A stretch of DNA of 64,000 nt from contig CAITZM010000057.1 of assembly GCA_903896925.1 (NCBI GenBank), forward strand, positions 1-64,000. The letters run 5' to 3'. Source of the stretch: an uncultured Lentisphaerota bacterium (GTDB taxonomy: Bacteria > Verrucomicrobiota > Kiritimatiellia > CAIQIC01). Position 1 is the first letter of the stretch. Every line of letters starts with the position of its first letter. The translations under genes and the position numbers were made by a program. Below are positions 1 to 8,461 of the stretch, piece after piece. The notes beneath the pieces are model-generated. The model saw only the letters and a list, made by a program, of their open reading frames with translations, made no database searches and had not been told where the DNA came from.

Positions 1-1
1 C

Positions 2-1231
2 CTCGACCAACTTCCGTGCCATCTCAACTGGGCGGTACCGATCTACACCGCCTACGCGCTAACGGACGGGCTCACCGGTCCCAACACGCGCGACGGCGAC
101 GCGATCGATGCCAAGCTCTCGGATGCGTTCAAGTTCGACGCGAAGACCTGTCCGATGGCCCTCTTCCACGGCGGGACGGACGCCTACTCGCCGAACGGTT
201 CCACGCAGATCTACCGCCAGCTCCGCAGGATGAAAATCCCGGCCGAGATCCATCTCTTCGCGGACCGTCCCCACGGTTTCATGGGCGACTCGAGCAAGGG
301 CGAGAACGGCACCGCCTACGACCACTGGCTCGACCGCATCGCCGAGTACGTCCGCCAGATGAATTTCGACGGGCGACTCGGCGGGGAAATCGATCTGATG
401 GCCCGCTATCCGAACGACGACGCGCGCGGCGAATACAGCAAGGAGCCGGTCTGGCCGGAAGGCAAGATGCCGGATGTGCAGACGAACCAGTGCCTGCCTT
501 ATCTCGAGTGGCACATGCCGAAGGAACTCAAGACAAAGGCGATCCAGATCATCTACTCGGGCGGCGGCTACGGGGGCAACAGTCCGGACGGATTCGAAGT
601 CGCGCCGGCGCGGCGTTACCTCAACGAAAAGGGCATGACGGTCGTGACGATGAAATACCGCACGCCGCGTCCGCTGGGCGGGCTGGCCAAGCACACGACG
701 GCGTGGCAGGACCTGCAGCGCGCCGTCCGAATCGTTCGCAGCGAGGCCGCGGCCAAGGGACTCGATCCCGACCGCATCGGCATCATGGGTTCCTCAGCCG
801 GCGGGCACCTGACGCTCATGGGCGCGACCAGCTCGAAACGCCGTTCCTACGGGCCGATCGACGGCCTTGACAAGCTTTCCTGCAACGTGCAGTGGGCGGT
901 CGCGATCTATCCGGCGTACGCGCTCACGGACGGCGCGGAGGCCCCGAATGCGAAGGGCGGCAACGAGGACGACGCGCGGCCCGGCCCCGAGTTCTCGTTC
1001 GACCTCGCGACGTGTCCGATCCTGTTCATCCACGGCGATGCGGATGGCTGGGCGGCGATGAATTCGGTGAAATGCTGGGAGCAGCTTCGCCGGATGGGGC
1101 TCCAGTCCGATCTCCACACGCTCGTCGGACGCGGGCACTGCTTCCAGCGCAAGGCCGCCCCGGGCACGGGCAGCTATACCTGGATGGATCGCCTGTGGGA
1201 ATTCATGAATCACAAAGGGTTCAACAAGTAA
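2..1231 (+). CDS. Tandem alpha/beta-hydrolase (esterase-like), 5' truncated by window edge
   Basis: The reading frame is open from the first bases, so the gene begins upstream of the window. It carries two alpha/beta-hydrolase units in tandem. Of the first only the end is seen: an HGGTD acid loop and a RPHGF catalytic-histidine loop. The second is complete: an oxyanion GGGYGG strand, the nucleophile elbow GSSAGG, the acid in HGDADGW and the histidine in GRGHCF. The repeated phrase (I/V)YPAYALTDG in both halves shows an internal duplication. Related proteins of this fold are acetyl-xylan or other carbohydrate esterases and peptidase-like hydrolases; the substrate cannot be told here. It lies 21 bases before a beta-lactamase-fold lipoprotein on the same strand, probably one transcript. 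Confidence 0.8.
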   Translation, partial: LDQLPCHLNWAVPIYTAYALTDGLTGPNTRDGDAIDAKLSDAFKFDAKTCPMALFHGGTDAYSPNGSTQIYRQLRRMKIPAEIHLFADRPHGFMGDSSKGENGTAYDHWLDRIAEYVRQMNFDGRLGGEIDLMARYPNDDARGEYSKEPVWPEGKMPDVQTNQCLPYLEWHMPKELKTKAIQIIYSGGGYGGNSPDGFEVAPARRYLNEKGMTVVTMKYRTPRPLGGLAKHTTAWQDLQRAVRIVRSEAAAKGLDPDRIGIMGSSAGGHLTLMGATSSKRRSYGPIDGLDKLSCNVQWAVAIYPAYALTDGAEAPNAKGGNEDDARPGPEFSFDLATCPILFIHGDADGWAAMNSVKCWEQLRRMGLQSDLHTLVGRGHCFQRKAAPGTGSYTWMDRLWEFMNHKGFNK

Positions 1232-1252
1232 AAGGCAAACGGGGAAAATCAA

Positions 1253-2476
1253 ATGAAGAAACTGATGCTCATCGTCGGGGCGGCGCTCATTTCGGGATGT
1301 TGCACGGTCGGCAGCGGGCCGAAGAATTCCGGAACGACTTTCGCGAAGGATGCGCTCGCGCCTTACGTCGAAAACGGACAGCTTCCGGGCGCGATCAGCG
1401 TCCTTTACAAGAACGGTCTGCAGGAGGTCGCCTGCGTCGGTTACGCCGACGTCGCGGCGAAGCGTCCGATCACGATGAACGACGTCTACATGCAGTGCTC
1501 GCAGACGAAAGGCTTCTGCGGCGTGACGGTCGCCATGCTCGTCGAGGAGGGCAAGATCTCGCTCGATGATCCCGTTTCGAAATATTTGCCGGAATTCAAG
1601 GAGCTCTGGGTCCTCGAATCCAACACGAACGGCGTGAAGAAACTCGTCAAGGCGAAGAATGTGCTCACCGTCCGCATGGCCATGAACCACACCGGCGGAT
1701 TCCCGTTCGAGACGTGCGCAAAGCAGGGCAACCTCAAGGGCGGCGGCTGGTCCGGCGGCGCCCCGCTCCGGCAGACTGCGGCGATCGCGGCGGCGTGTCC
1801 GCTGCTCTTCGAGCCCGGCACGAAGGTCCAGTACTCCAACACCGGCATCGACATCGGCGCGGCCATCGTTGAGGAGGTGACCGGCAAGCGCTGGGAGGAC
1901 TTCCTCAAGGAGCGCGTCCTCGATCCGCTCGGCATGGCGTCCAGCTCGTTCCGGCCGACCGACCAGCAGCTTAAGACCCAGGTGGAGATGTACGACTGCG
2001 TGAAGGATGCGCCTGCGAAGTACCGCCTGCAGAACGAGATGGAGCAGCGTCCCTACAACGACGCCCACGTCTTCGCGTCGGCGGGCGCGGGGCTCTGGAC
2101 GACCGCGACCGACCAGCTCAAGTTCTACAAGATGCTCATGAACCTCGGCGTGAGCGAAAACGGCGTGCGGATCCTCAAGGAGGAAACCGTGAAGGAGCTG
2201 CTCGCGAAGTCGTCGCGCCCGAAAGGCTTGGGCGGCTATTCGCTCGGGCTCTCCGCGCCGGACGAAGACGCGGAAGACGCCTGGTTTGGACATGGCGGCG
2301 CGTGGGGCACCAACTGCATGGTCAACTGGCACCGCAAGCAGCTGAAGCTTTGGGCCGTGCAGCTCTGCGGCGGTCCCCGTCCTTGGGACAAGGCCCGCAC
2401 GGCGGCGGAGGACAAGTTCTTCAAGGCCGCGATCGACAACTCCGGCGCCGACGCCTACACCGGCCGCGTCAAGTAA
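1253..2476 (+). CDS. Beta-lactamase-fold serine hydrolase, lipoprotein
   Basis: A 407-residue class C beta-lactamase/EstB-type serine hydrolase. The N-terminus is a lipoprotein signal ending in LISGC (Cys16), so the enzyme should sit on a membrane facing the periplasm. The catalytic S-x-x-K is SQTK (Ser83, Lys86), the second motif is Y-S-N (194-196), and a C-terminal GHGG replaces the KTG box. That combination is more usual in esterases and D-aminopeptidases of this fold than in true antibiotic beta-lactamases. It follows the tandem hydrolase closely. A role in ester cleavage during carbohydrate or cell-wall turnover is an inference. Confidence 0.85.
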   Translation: MKKLMLIVGAALISGCCTVGSGPKNSGTTFAKDALAPYVENGQLPGAISVLYKNGLQEVACVGYADVAAKRPITMNDVYMQCSQTKGFCGVTVAMLVEEGKISLDDPVSKYLPEFKELWVLESNTNGVKKLVKAKNVLTVRMAMNHTGGFPFETCAKQGNLKGGGWSGGAPLRQTAAIAAACPLLFEPGTKVQYSNTGIDIGAAIVEEVTGKRWEDFLKERVLDPLGMASSSFRPTDQQLKTQVEMYDCVKDAPAKYRLQNEMEQRPYNDAHVFASAGAGLWTTATDQLKFYKMLMNLGVSENGVRILKEETVKELLAKSSRPKGLGGYSLGLSAPDEDAEDAWFGHGGAWGTNCMVNWHRKQLKLWAVQLCGGPRPWDKARTAAEDKFFKAAIDNSGADAYTGRVK

Positions 2477-2585
2477 GTCCCTTGGTCGCCTATCCGGGCG
2501 CAGCGGCGCCCCGCGAGGACGAGAAGCTGGCCATTGCGCAAAAATGCGCGCGTTCTTTTTCAGCGTCAACCTGCGGTCGAAAAGC

Positions 2586-2608
2586 GGCGCGCCCCCGGTG
2601 GGCGCGCC
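2586..2608 (+). terminator. GC-rich hairpin after the serine hydrolase
   Basis: GGCGCGCCC and GGGCGCGCC form a 9-bp stem around a five-base loop, followed by a short T-rich stretch. It lies about 110 bases after the hydrolase stop and before the HMG-CoA reductase start, which fits a transcription end. There is no strong U-tract, so the call is tentative. Confidence 0.4.
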
Positions 2609-2711
2609 CAAGCAATTTCTTATCTGATTCTAATTTAGCGCCGCATCGTCTTACGCGGCCGGCGGGAAAAAGTCATGGCAATCGGGCCGGAAATCGGGCA
2701 TCGTTCCGCGC

Positions 2712-3755
2712 ATGAAAACGCCGGAGGTTGAGTTGATGGCGGCGGTGCCCATGCGGCGCGTCGGGCCGGTGTTGCTGGCCGGGCCGGAGGTCGCGGGTGA
2801 ATTCCTGCTGCCCCTGGCGACCTTCGAGACCCCGCTGTGGCCCTCGGTGGCGCGCGGCGCGCGCGTCGCCGTGCAGTCCGGCGGTATCCGCGCCGTGGTC
2901 GTGGATGAGCGCATGACGCGCTCGATTCTCGTCGAAGCGACCGAGGCGTTGGAGGCGCTGCGCATCGCCGAGGCACTCGTTGCGCGGCTGGCCGAGGCGC
3001 AGGCGCTCGTCGCCCAGTCCAGCCGGTTTGCGCGCCTGCTCGCGGTTCACCGCCAGATCATCGGCAACCTGCTCTACCTGCGTTTCGAGTTCAGCACCGG
3101 CGATGCCGCCGGCCACAACATGGTCACCGCGGCGTCCGAGCGGCTGATGGACTGGTTGCTCGCGGAATTTCCCGCGCTCCGCTACGTCTCGATCTCCGGC
3201 AATTTCTGCGCCGACAAAAAAGCGACGGCGGTCAACGGCATCCTCGGCCGCGGCAAGAACGTCGTCGCCGAGCTGGCCGTGCCGCGCAAGCTCTGCGAGC
3301 GCTACCTGAAGACCACGCCGGAAAAAATCGCCGAGCTGAACGTGAAGAAGAACCTGCTGGGCACGCTGGCGGCCGGCGGCCTGCGCTCGGCGAACGCGCA
3401 TTTCGCCAACATGCTGCTCGCCTTCTACCTGGCGACCGGCCAGGACGCGGCGAACATCGTCGAGGGCTCGCAGGGCTTCACGCATGCCGAGGCCCGCGGC
3501 GGCGACCTCTATTTCTCCGTCACGCTGCCGAACCTCATCGTCGGCACGGTTGGTGCGGGCAAGGACCTGCCATTCGTGCGGGAGAATCTGGAACTGCTCG
3601 GCTGCCTGGAGGCGCGCGCGCCGGGCGCGAACGCGCGGCGGCTCGCGGTGCTGTGCGCCGCGGGCGTGCTCTGCGGCGAGCTGTCGCTGCTCGCCGCGCA
3701 GACCAACCCGCACGAGCTGATGCAGGCCCATCTCAAGCTGGAGCGCAAGCCGTGA
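2712..3755 (+). CDS. hmgA: Hydroxymethylglutaryl-CoA reductase (class I-like)
   Basis: A 347-residue HMG-CoA reductase, which converts HMG-CoA to mevalonate with NAD(P)H. Visible signatures are the cofactor motif FSTGDAAGHNM (about 127-137), the catalytic-lysine motif NFCADKKATAVN (DKK at 168-170), the GTVGAGKDLPF strand and a C-terminal MQAHLK that supplies the catalytic histidine. The DKK form and the C-terminal histidine point to the class I type. Its stop overlaps the GTG start of the isopentenyl-diphosphate isomerase by 4 bases, so the two are translationally coupled. The other mevalonate enzymes (HMG-CoA synthase, mevalonate kinase and later steps) are not in this window. No strong Shine-Dalgarno is seen before the ATG. 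Confidence 0.92.
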   Translation: MKTPEVELMAAVPMRRVGPVLLAGPEVAGEFLLPLATFETPLWPSVARGARVAVQSGGIRAVVVDERMTRSILVEATEALEALRIAEALVARLAEAQALVAQSSRFARLLAVHRQIIGNLLYLRFEFSTGDAAGHNMVTAASERLMDWLLAEFPALRYVSISGNFCADKKATAVNGILGRGKNVVAELAVPRKLCERYLKTTPEKIAELNVKKNLLGTLAAGGLRSANAHFANMLLAFYLATGQDAANIVEGSQGFTHAEARGGDLYFSVTLPNLIVGTVGAGKDLPFVRENLELLGCLEARAPGANARRLAVLCAAGVLCGELSLLAAQTNPHELMQAHLKLERKP

Positions 3756-4777
3756 GCGCCACCAACCAGCGCAAGCACGACCATCTGCGCACCTTCGCCC
3801 AGGATCCGGCCGTCGAGCGGGGCGGGCATTATTTCGACGCCATCCGGCTGACGCACCGCGCGCTGCCGGAGCTTGCCCTGGCCGAGGTGGATCCGGCCGT
3901 CGAGTTTCTCGGCAAGCGCCTGAGCTTTCCGCTGCTGATCTCCTCGATGACCGGCGGCAGCGCCAAGGTTTTCCGGACGATCAACCGCAACCTGGCGCTC
4001 GCGGCCGAGGCCGAGGGCGTCGCGCTCGGCGTCGGCAGCCAGCGCGTGATGTTCAGCGAGCCGGCGGCGGCGCAGAGCTTCGCGCTGCGCCGCTACGCGC
4101 CGACAGCGCCGCTGCTGGCGAACCTCGGCGCCGTCCAGCTCAACTACGGCTTCGGCCTGAAGGAATGCCGCGCCACGGTGGCGGCGCTCCAGGCCGATGC
4201 CCTGATCCTGCACCTCAACCCGTTGCAGGAGACCATCCAGCGCGAGGGCAACACGGACTTTCGCGGCCTCGCCGCGAAGCTCGGCGCCATCGCGCGCCAG
4301 CTCGGCCGGCCGGTGATCGTCAAGGAAGTCGGCGCGGGTTTGTCGCTGGCCGACGCGCGGTTGCTCGTGAAGCAGGGTCTTACGATCCTTGATGTGGCCG
4401 GCGCGGGCGGCACGTCGTGGAGCCGCATCGAGCATCACCGCCGCGCCGCGACCGATGCTGCCGATGATCTCGGCCTGATTTTCCAGGACTGGGGCCTGCC
4501 GACGCCGCTGGCGCTCGCGGCGCTCCGGCCACTGCGCCACAAGGTCACGCTCATCGCGTCCGGCGGCCTCCGCAGCGGGCTGGACATGGCCAAGGCCGTG
4601 GTCCTCGGGGCGGGCCTGTGTGGCGTTGCCGCACCCTTCCTGAAGCCCGCGCAGGAGTCGCCCGCCGCCGTCCGCGCCGTCATCCAGCGGCTCCGCCACG
4701 AGTTCACCACCGCGCTGTTCCTGCTCGGCTGCCGCACGGTGGCAGCGGCGCGCGGGAATGCTCGGCTGCTCGCTTGA
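3752..4777 (+). CDS. fni: Type 2 isopentenyl-diphosphate delta-isomerase (FMN-dependent)
   Basis: This FMN/NADPH-dependent TIM-barrel enzyme interconverts isopentenyl and dimethylallyl diphosphate. The GTG at 3752 is chosen because it overlaps the reductase stop (GTGA) and yields the family N-terminus SATNQRKHDHL; longer in-frame extensions overlap the reductase. Motifs in order are LISSMTGGS, GVGSQR, ADALILHLNPLQE, VIVKEVGAG, DVAGAGGTSW and IASGGLRSG for FMN phosphate. At 341 residues the length is typical. Together with the upstream HMG-CoA reductase it shows that this organism uses at least part of the mevalonate route for isoprenoids. Confidence 0.93.
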   Translation: MSATNQRKHDHLRTFAQDPAVERGGHYFDAIRLTHRALPELALAEVDPAVEFLGKRLSFPLLISSMTGGSAKVFRTINRNLALAAEAEGVALGVGSQRVMFSEPAAAQSFALRRYAPTAPLLANLGAVQLNYGFGLKECRATVAALQADALILHLNPLQETIQREGNTDFRGLAAKLGAIARQLGRPVIVKEVGAGLSLADARLLVKQGLTILDVAGAGGTSWSRIEHHRRAATDAADDLGLIFQDWGLPTPLALAALRPLRHKVTLIASGGLRSGLDMAKAVVLGAGLCGVAAPFLKPAQESPAAVRAVIQRLRHEFTTALFLLGCRTVAAARGNARLLA

Positions 4778-4848
4778 TCTTCTTTTCTGCTTGGCGGGCG
4801 GATGAATCCCTGTAAGCTCCCGCCCGTCGTTTGCCCGAGAGGTGTGTC

Positions 4849-5328
4849 ATGGACGAATTATTGAAGCTTTTGCAGAAGAATGCCTGTGCGGCGCATGCCG
4901 ATATCGCCAAGCAGCTCGGCCTCAGCCTCGCGGAGGTCGAGCGGAAGATCGCCGACTATGAACAGCGCGGCGTGATCCGCGGCTATCAGGCCGTGCTCAA
5001 CGAGGACGCGCTCAACCTCGACACGGTCACCGCCGTGATCGAAGTCAAAGTGACGCCGGAGCGCGGCGGCGGCTTCAACCGCATCGCCGACCGACTCAGC
5101 CGTTTCCCGGAAGTGCGCTCGGCCTACCTGATGAGCGGCGCCTACGACCTGCTGCTCTTCGTCGAGGGCCACAACCTGCGCGCGGTTGCCGCGTTCGTCA
5201 GCGAGAAGCTCTCGACGATCGACGGCGTAGTCTCGACCTCGACGCATTTCATGCTCAAAACCTACAAACGCCTCGGCGTGCTGATGGAACCCACCCATGA
5301 AGACGAACGGCTCACCATCTCTCCGTGA
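4849..5328 (+). CDS. Lrp/AsnC-family transcriptional regulator
   Basis: A 159-residue Lrp/AsnC regulator: an N-terminal winged helix-turn-helix (about 1-50) and a C-terminal RAM/AsnC ligand-binding domain with the typical GAYDLLLFVEG strand. The ATG at 4849 is preferred because GAGAGGTG lies just upstream and the protein then starts MDELLKLL, as in relatives. It overlaps the next gene, a class I aminotransferase, by 32 bases. This regulator/aminotransferase pairing is common in bacteria and suggests that the regulator senses an amino acid and controls the enzyme. The effector cannot be read from the sequence. Confidence 0.9.
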   Translation: MDELLKLLQKNACAAHADIAKQLGLSLAEVERKIADYEQRGVIRGYQAVLNEDALNLDTVTAVIEVKVTPERGGGFNRIADRLSRFPEVRSAYLMSGAYDLLLFVEGHNLRAVAAFVSEKLSTIDGVVSTSTHFMLKTYKRLGVLMEPTHEDERLTISP

Positions 5329-6481
5329 CCGGCTCGCCCTCCCAGTGCGCGACATCCCGCGCTCGGGCATCCGCGATTTCTTCGACATCGTCAGCACGAT
5401 GCGCGACGTCATCTCGCTGGGCATCGGCGAACCGGACTTCGACACGCCCTGGCACGTGCGCGAATCCACGGTCTTCGCGATCGAGCGCGGCGCGACCCAT
5501 TACACCAGCAACCTCGGCTATCTCGAATTGCGCCAGGCGCTGGTCGGGTACGTCAGCAAGAAATACGCCGTGCAGTACGACCCGGCCACGGAAGTGCTCG
5601 TCACGGTCGGCGTCAGCGAGGCGCTGGATCTCGCGCTGCGTGCGATCCTGAACCCCGGCGACGAGGTGCTCTACCACGAGCCGTGCTACGTCTCCTACCG
5701 CGCGGTGATCCTCTTCGCGCACGGCGTGCCGCGGGCCATCGAGACGCGCGCCGCCGACGGCTTCCGCCTGACGCGCGCGATGCTCGAGGCGCAGGTGACG
5801 CCGCGGACCAAGGTGCTGATGCTGAACTTCCCGAACAACCCGACCGGTGCGGTGATGAACCGGCAGGACCTCGAGGAAATCGCCGCGTTCGCGCGCGAAC
5901 GCGACCTGCTCGTCATCACGGACGAGATCTACGCCGAACTGACGTATGACCACGCGCACACCAGCATCGCCAGCCTGCCGGACATGCGCGACCGCACGCT
6001 GTTCCTGCACGGCTTCTCGAAGGCCTGGGCGATGACCGGCTACCGCCTCGGCTATGCCTGCGGCCCGGCGGAGTGGATTGACGCGATGATGAAGATCCAC
6101 CAGTACACGATGCTCTGCGCCTCGTCGCTTGGGCAGAAGGCCGCCATCGAGGCGCTGGCCAAGCCCGACGACGACATCCGTACCATGGTGGATGAATATC
6201 GGCGCCGCCGGAATTTCCTGGTCGCCTCCTTCCAGGAACTGGGCCTCGAGTGTTCGCGGCCCGCAGGCGCGTTCTACGCGTTCCCGAACATCGCGAAGTT
6301 TGGACTCAAGGCGAAGGATTTCGCACTACGGTTGCTGGAAGAAGAGCGCGTCGCCGTGGTCCCCGGCACCGCGTTCGGCGCGTGCGGGGAGGGCTTTGTG
6401 CGCTGCGCCTACGCCACCAACCTCGATCAGATCAAGGAAGCCATGCAGCGCCTGCAGCGGTTTCTCAAGCGGCTCGGCTGA
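5297..6481 (+). CDS. Class I/II pyridoxal-phosphate aminotransferase
   Basis: A 394-residue fold-type I PLP aminotransferase. The Schiff-base lysine is in GFSKAWAMTGYR (Lys242), the PLP-ring aspartate in TDEIYAE (Asp209), and the substrate-binding asparagine in NFPNNPTG (about 178-185). It is closest in layout to the aspartate/aromatic aminotransferase (PatA, AspC-like) subgroup; the amino donor is not resolved. Its start lies inside the upstream Lrp-type regulator gene, implying coupling. Its stop abuts the stop of the convergent zinc-ribbon gene with no base between. Confidence 0.9.
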   Translation: MKTNGSPSLRDRLALPVRDIPRSGIRDFFDIVSTMRDVISLGIGEPDFDTPWHVRESTVFAIERGATHYTSNLGYLELRQALVGYVSKKYAVQYDPATEVLVTVGVSEALDLALRAILNPGDEVLYHEPCYVSYRAVILFAHGVPRAIETRAADGFRLTRAMLEAQVTPRTKVLMLNFPNNPTGAVMNRQDLEEIAAFARERDLLVITDEIYAELTYDHAHTSIASLPDMRDRTLFLHGFSKAWAMTGYRLGYACGPAEWIDAMMKIHQYTMLCASSLGQKAAIEALAKPDDDIRTMVDEYRRRRNFLVASFQELGLECSRPAGAFYAFPNIAKFGLKAKDFALRLLEEERVAVVPGTAFGACGEGFVRCAYATNLDQIKEAMQRLQRFLKRLG

Positions 6482-6964
6482 TCAGCGCAGCCGGATTTCC
6501 TGCATCAGCGCCATGACCCGGTCGAGCGCGTTCTGGATCACACCCCACTCGGTGCTCATCTGTTCGAGGTGGGTTTTGAGTTCGGACTGCGTCTTTTCCA
6601 GATGTTCGATCTTGAGGTTCGCGCCATCCAGCGCGGACGCGAGTTCGGCGACGCGGTGCTGGGCGGCGGAGAGCTGCTCGTGCAGGTTCTGCATCTGCGA
6701 GGCGTCGGCCTCGGTTTCGGCCGCCATGGTGTCGGGGTAGGGCACTTGGATGACGTTCTGGCAGTCGGGGCAGGTGATCGCCATGCCCGCGCCGGCCCCG
6801 TCAATCGCGATGCTCTTGCCGCAATGCGGGCAATCGAAAATGATATCGTTGAACTGGATGCTGGCGTTGATTTTCAAATCTTCGCCCTCACCGCCTTCGG
6901 TCTCGGCCGTCACCGTTTCGGCCTCGTTCAACCCGGCGTTGATCTCTTTTGTTTCTTCAGCCAT
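6482..6964 (-). CDS. Zinc-ribbon plus coiled-coil protein
   Basis: A 160-residue protein with an acidic N-terminus, a four-cysteine zinc ribbon (CPHCGKS then CPDCQNV) and a C-terminal heptad-rich coiled coil of about 80 residues. The start at 6964 is chosen because GAGGTG lies just upstream; a longer in-frame start adds 14 unlikely residues. Related short zinc-ribbon proteins are frequent in PVC genomes but have no assigned function. The coiled coil suggests self-association. No signal peptide is seen, so it is probably cytoplasmic. Confidence 0.75.
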   Translation of the reverse strand: MAEETKEINAGLNEAETVTAETEGGEGEDLKINASIQFNDIIFDCPHCGKSIAIDGAGAGMAITCPDCQNVIQVPYPDTMAAETEADASQMQNLHEQLSAAQHRVAELASALDGANLKIEHLEKTQSELKTHLEQMSTEWGVIQNALDRVMALMQEIRLR

Positions 6965-7114
6965 GGCGCACCTCGTGCTCGAATTTCTGTGGCAATCTAC
7001 TGTCACATGGCTCAGGGCTCAAGCAGAAAGGGTTGATGGTGCAGGGTGCATGGCTGCTGTGGAGCGTTGCAGGTCATCGTTTCCCATTATCCATCCACCA
7101 TTATCCATGCTCCA
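6965..7114. repeat. Spacer with CCATC-type simple repeats
   Basis: The spacer between the zinc-ribbon gene and gcvT holds short alternating CCATC/CCACC/CCATG units at about 7085-7125 and a partial inverse (GGTTGATGGTG) at about 7031. The same composition, inverted, appears at 39367-39397. No gene is seen. Confidence 0.6.
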
Positions 7115-8197
7115 TCAGCCATGCTTCCTGGCTGTGCCGCCCGCATAGAACGGCAGCTCGACCACCGTGGCCGGCAGCGCCGTGCCGCGCGACAGGATGT
7201 CCAGCCGGGTGCCGGTCGCGGCGCAGGTGGCCTCAACATAGGCCATCGCCACCGCCACGCCGAGCGAGGGCGCGACCGAGCCGCTGGTCACCAACCCGAC
7301 CGTACGACCCGCCACGGCGACCGCATCGCCCGCGCGTGCCGCCCGCTTCGATGCCAGCCGCAGGCCGACGAGCACCTGCCCGGGTTGTTGGAGTTCGGCC
7401 GCCACCGCGGCGTGGCCGATGAAATCTTTGGTCAGCTGGATGTAGCGGCCGCGCGACGCGCCCGCCGGCGTCCGTTCCAGGTTCAGCTCGTGGCCGTAGA
7501 GTGCATAGCCCATCTCCAGCCGCAGCGTGTCGCGTGCGCCGAGGCCCGCCGGCTTGATTTCGCCTCCGGCGAGCAGCTTCGTCCAGAACGCGCCGACGCT
7601 GTGCATCGGGCAGTACAGCTCATACCCGAACTCGCCGGTGTAGCCCGTGCGGCTGAGCAGGCACGGCACGCCATCAAGCGTGAGCTCGGTGAAACGGAAG
7701 TAACCGAGGTCCGGCAGCTCGACGCCGAGCGCCCGCTCGGTCGCGGCGCGCGCGGTCGGCCCTTGGATGTCGAGCTTCCCGGTGTCGTCGGAGAGATCAG
7801 TGAACCGGGTTGTCGGCGAGAGGTGCTGCCAGATCCACGCCGCGTCCTGCGTTCGCGTGCCGGCATTGACCACCAGCCAGAAATGATCCGGGCCGAGGCG
7901 ATAGCAGGTCAGGTCATCGAGCACATGGCCGTCTTCGCGCAGCAGGTAGCCATACCGGCATTGACCGATGGCGAGCGGGGCGACCGGCATGGTCAGCAGT
8001 TTTTCGAGGTCGGCGAGGGCCGTCGGGCCGCGCAGGTCGAATTCCCCCATGTGGCAGATGTCGAAGAGCGAGGTGGCGCGGCGCGTGTATTCGTGCTCGG
8101 CGAGGATGCCGGCATACTGGATCGGCATATCCCAGCCGGCGAAGGGGGCCATGCGGGCGCCGAGCGCGAGATGGGCGTCGAAAAGCGGAGTTTTCAT
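7115..8197 (-). CDS. gcvT: Aminomethyltransferase (glycine cleavage T protein)
   Basis: A 360-residue glycine-cleavage T protein, which moves the aminomethyl carbon from lipoyl-H protein to tetrahydrofolate and releases ammonia. Family motifs are SLFDICHMGEFDLRGP, VVNAGTRTQDAAW, the folate-site RTGYTGEFGYELY and GLGARDTLRLEMGY. The ATG at 8197 gives the usual N-terminus MKTPLFDAH; an upstream extension of 26 residues is arginine-rich and atypical. The H and P proteins are not adjacent, so the rest of the system is elsewhere. No glycine-riboswitch-like leader is evident. Confidence 0.92.
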   Translation of the reverse strand: MKTPLFDAHLALGARMAPFAGWDMPIQYAGILAEHEYTRRATSLFDICHMGEFDLRGPTALADLEKLLTMPVAPLAIGQCRYGYLLREDGHVLDDLTCYRLGPDHFWLVVNAGTRTQDAAWIWQHLSPTTRFTDLSDDTGKLDIQGPTARAATERALGVELPDLGYFRFTELTLDGVPCLLSRTGYTGEFGYELYCPMHSVGAFWTKLLAGGEIKPAGLGARDTLRLEMGYALYGHELNLERTPAGASRGRYIQLTKDFIGHAAVAAELQQPGQVLVGLRLASKRAARAGDAVAVAGRTVGLVTSGSVAPSLGVAVAMAYVEATCAATGTRLDILSRGTALPATVVELPFYAGGTARKHG

Positions 8198-8406
8198 GCG
8201 CCGACTGTAGCGTACCCGGTGGCGCGCGCCGATATTTTTTCGTGCCGCGCGCGGCGTTTCCCCGTCCCGGGCCAAGGCGGACAGAACGGCCCGGTTCTTT
8301 CGAAATCCCTCTGAAATGCGGCAGCGTGCGGCCGCCGGACGCGAAAACAGGCCGGGCCGGCAGGAAACAAATCAGGCGCGCCGGGAATGGCGGCAGGGAA
8401 ATTCCA

Positions 8407-8435
8407 TTGCAGTAGGAGGGCGTACGCCTTAATAT
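8407..8435 (+). promoter_or_regulatory. Sigma70-type promoter of the membrane glycosyltransferase
   Basis: TTGCAG at 8407-8412 and TAATAT at 8430-8435 are separated by exactly 17 bases. The start codon of the downstream gene lies at 8462 behind GGCGAGG, leaving a leader of about 20 bases. Confidence 0.65.
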
Positions 8436-8461
8436 CGCGCGCCGTTTTCTGGCGAGGTTTC

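Noticed and set aside
16..870. Frame 1 open frame at the window start
   Set aside because: Arginine-rich and without domain; the second frame encodes the hydrolase throughout this stretch.
1253..2476. Antibiotic-resistance beta-lactamase
   Set aside because: The third motif is HGG instead of KTG and the neighbours are esterases; esterase or peptidase activity is more likely.
794..2611. Long minus-strand open frame of 605 codons opposite the serine hydrolase
   Set aside because: It is arginine-, alanine- and histidine-rich without any known domain and lies exactly opposite a well-supported gene; high GC keeps antisense frames open.
7115..8461. Glycine riboswitch before gcvT
   Set aside because: The spacer upstream of gcvT is only GC-rich and carries the divergent promoter; no tandem aptamer pattern is seen.
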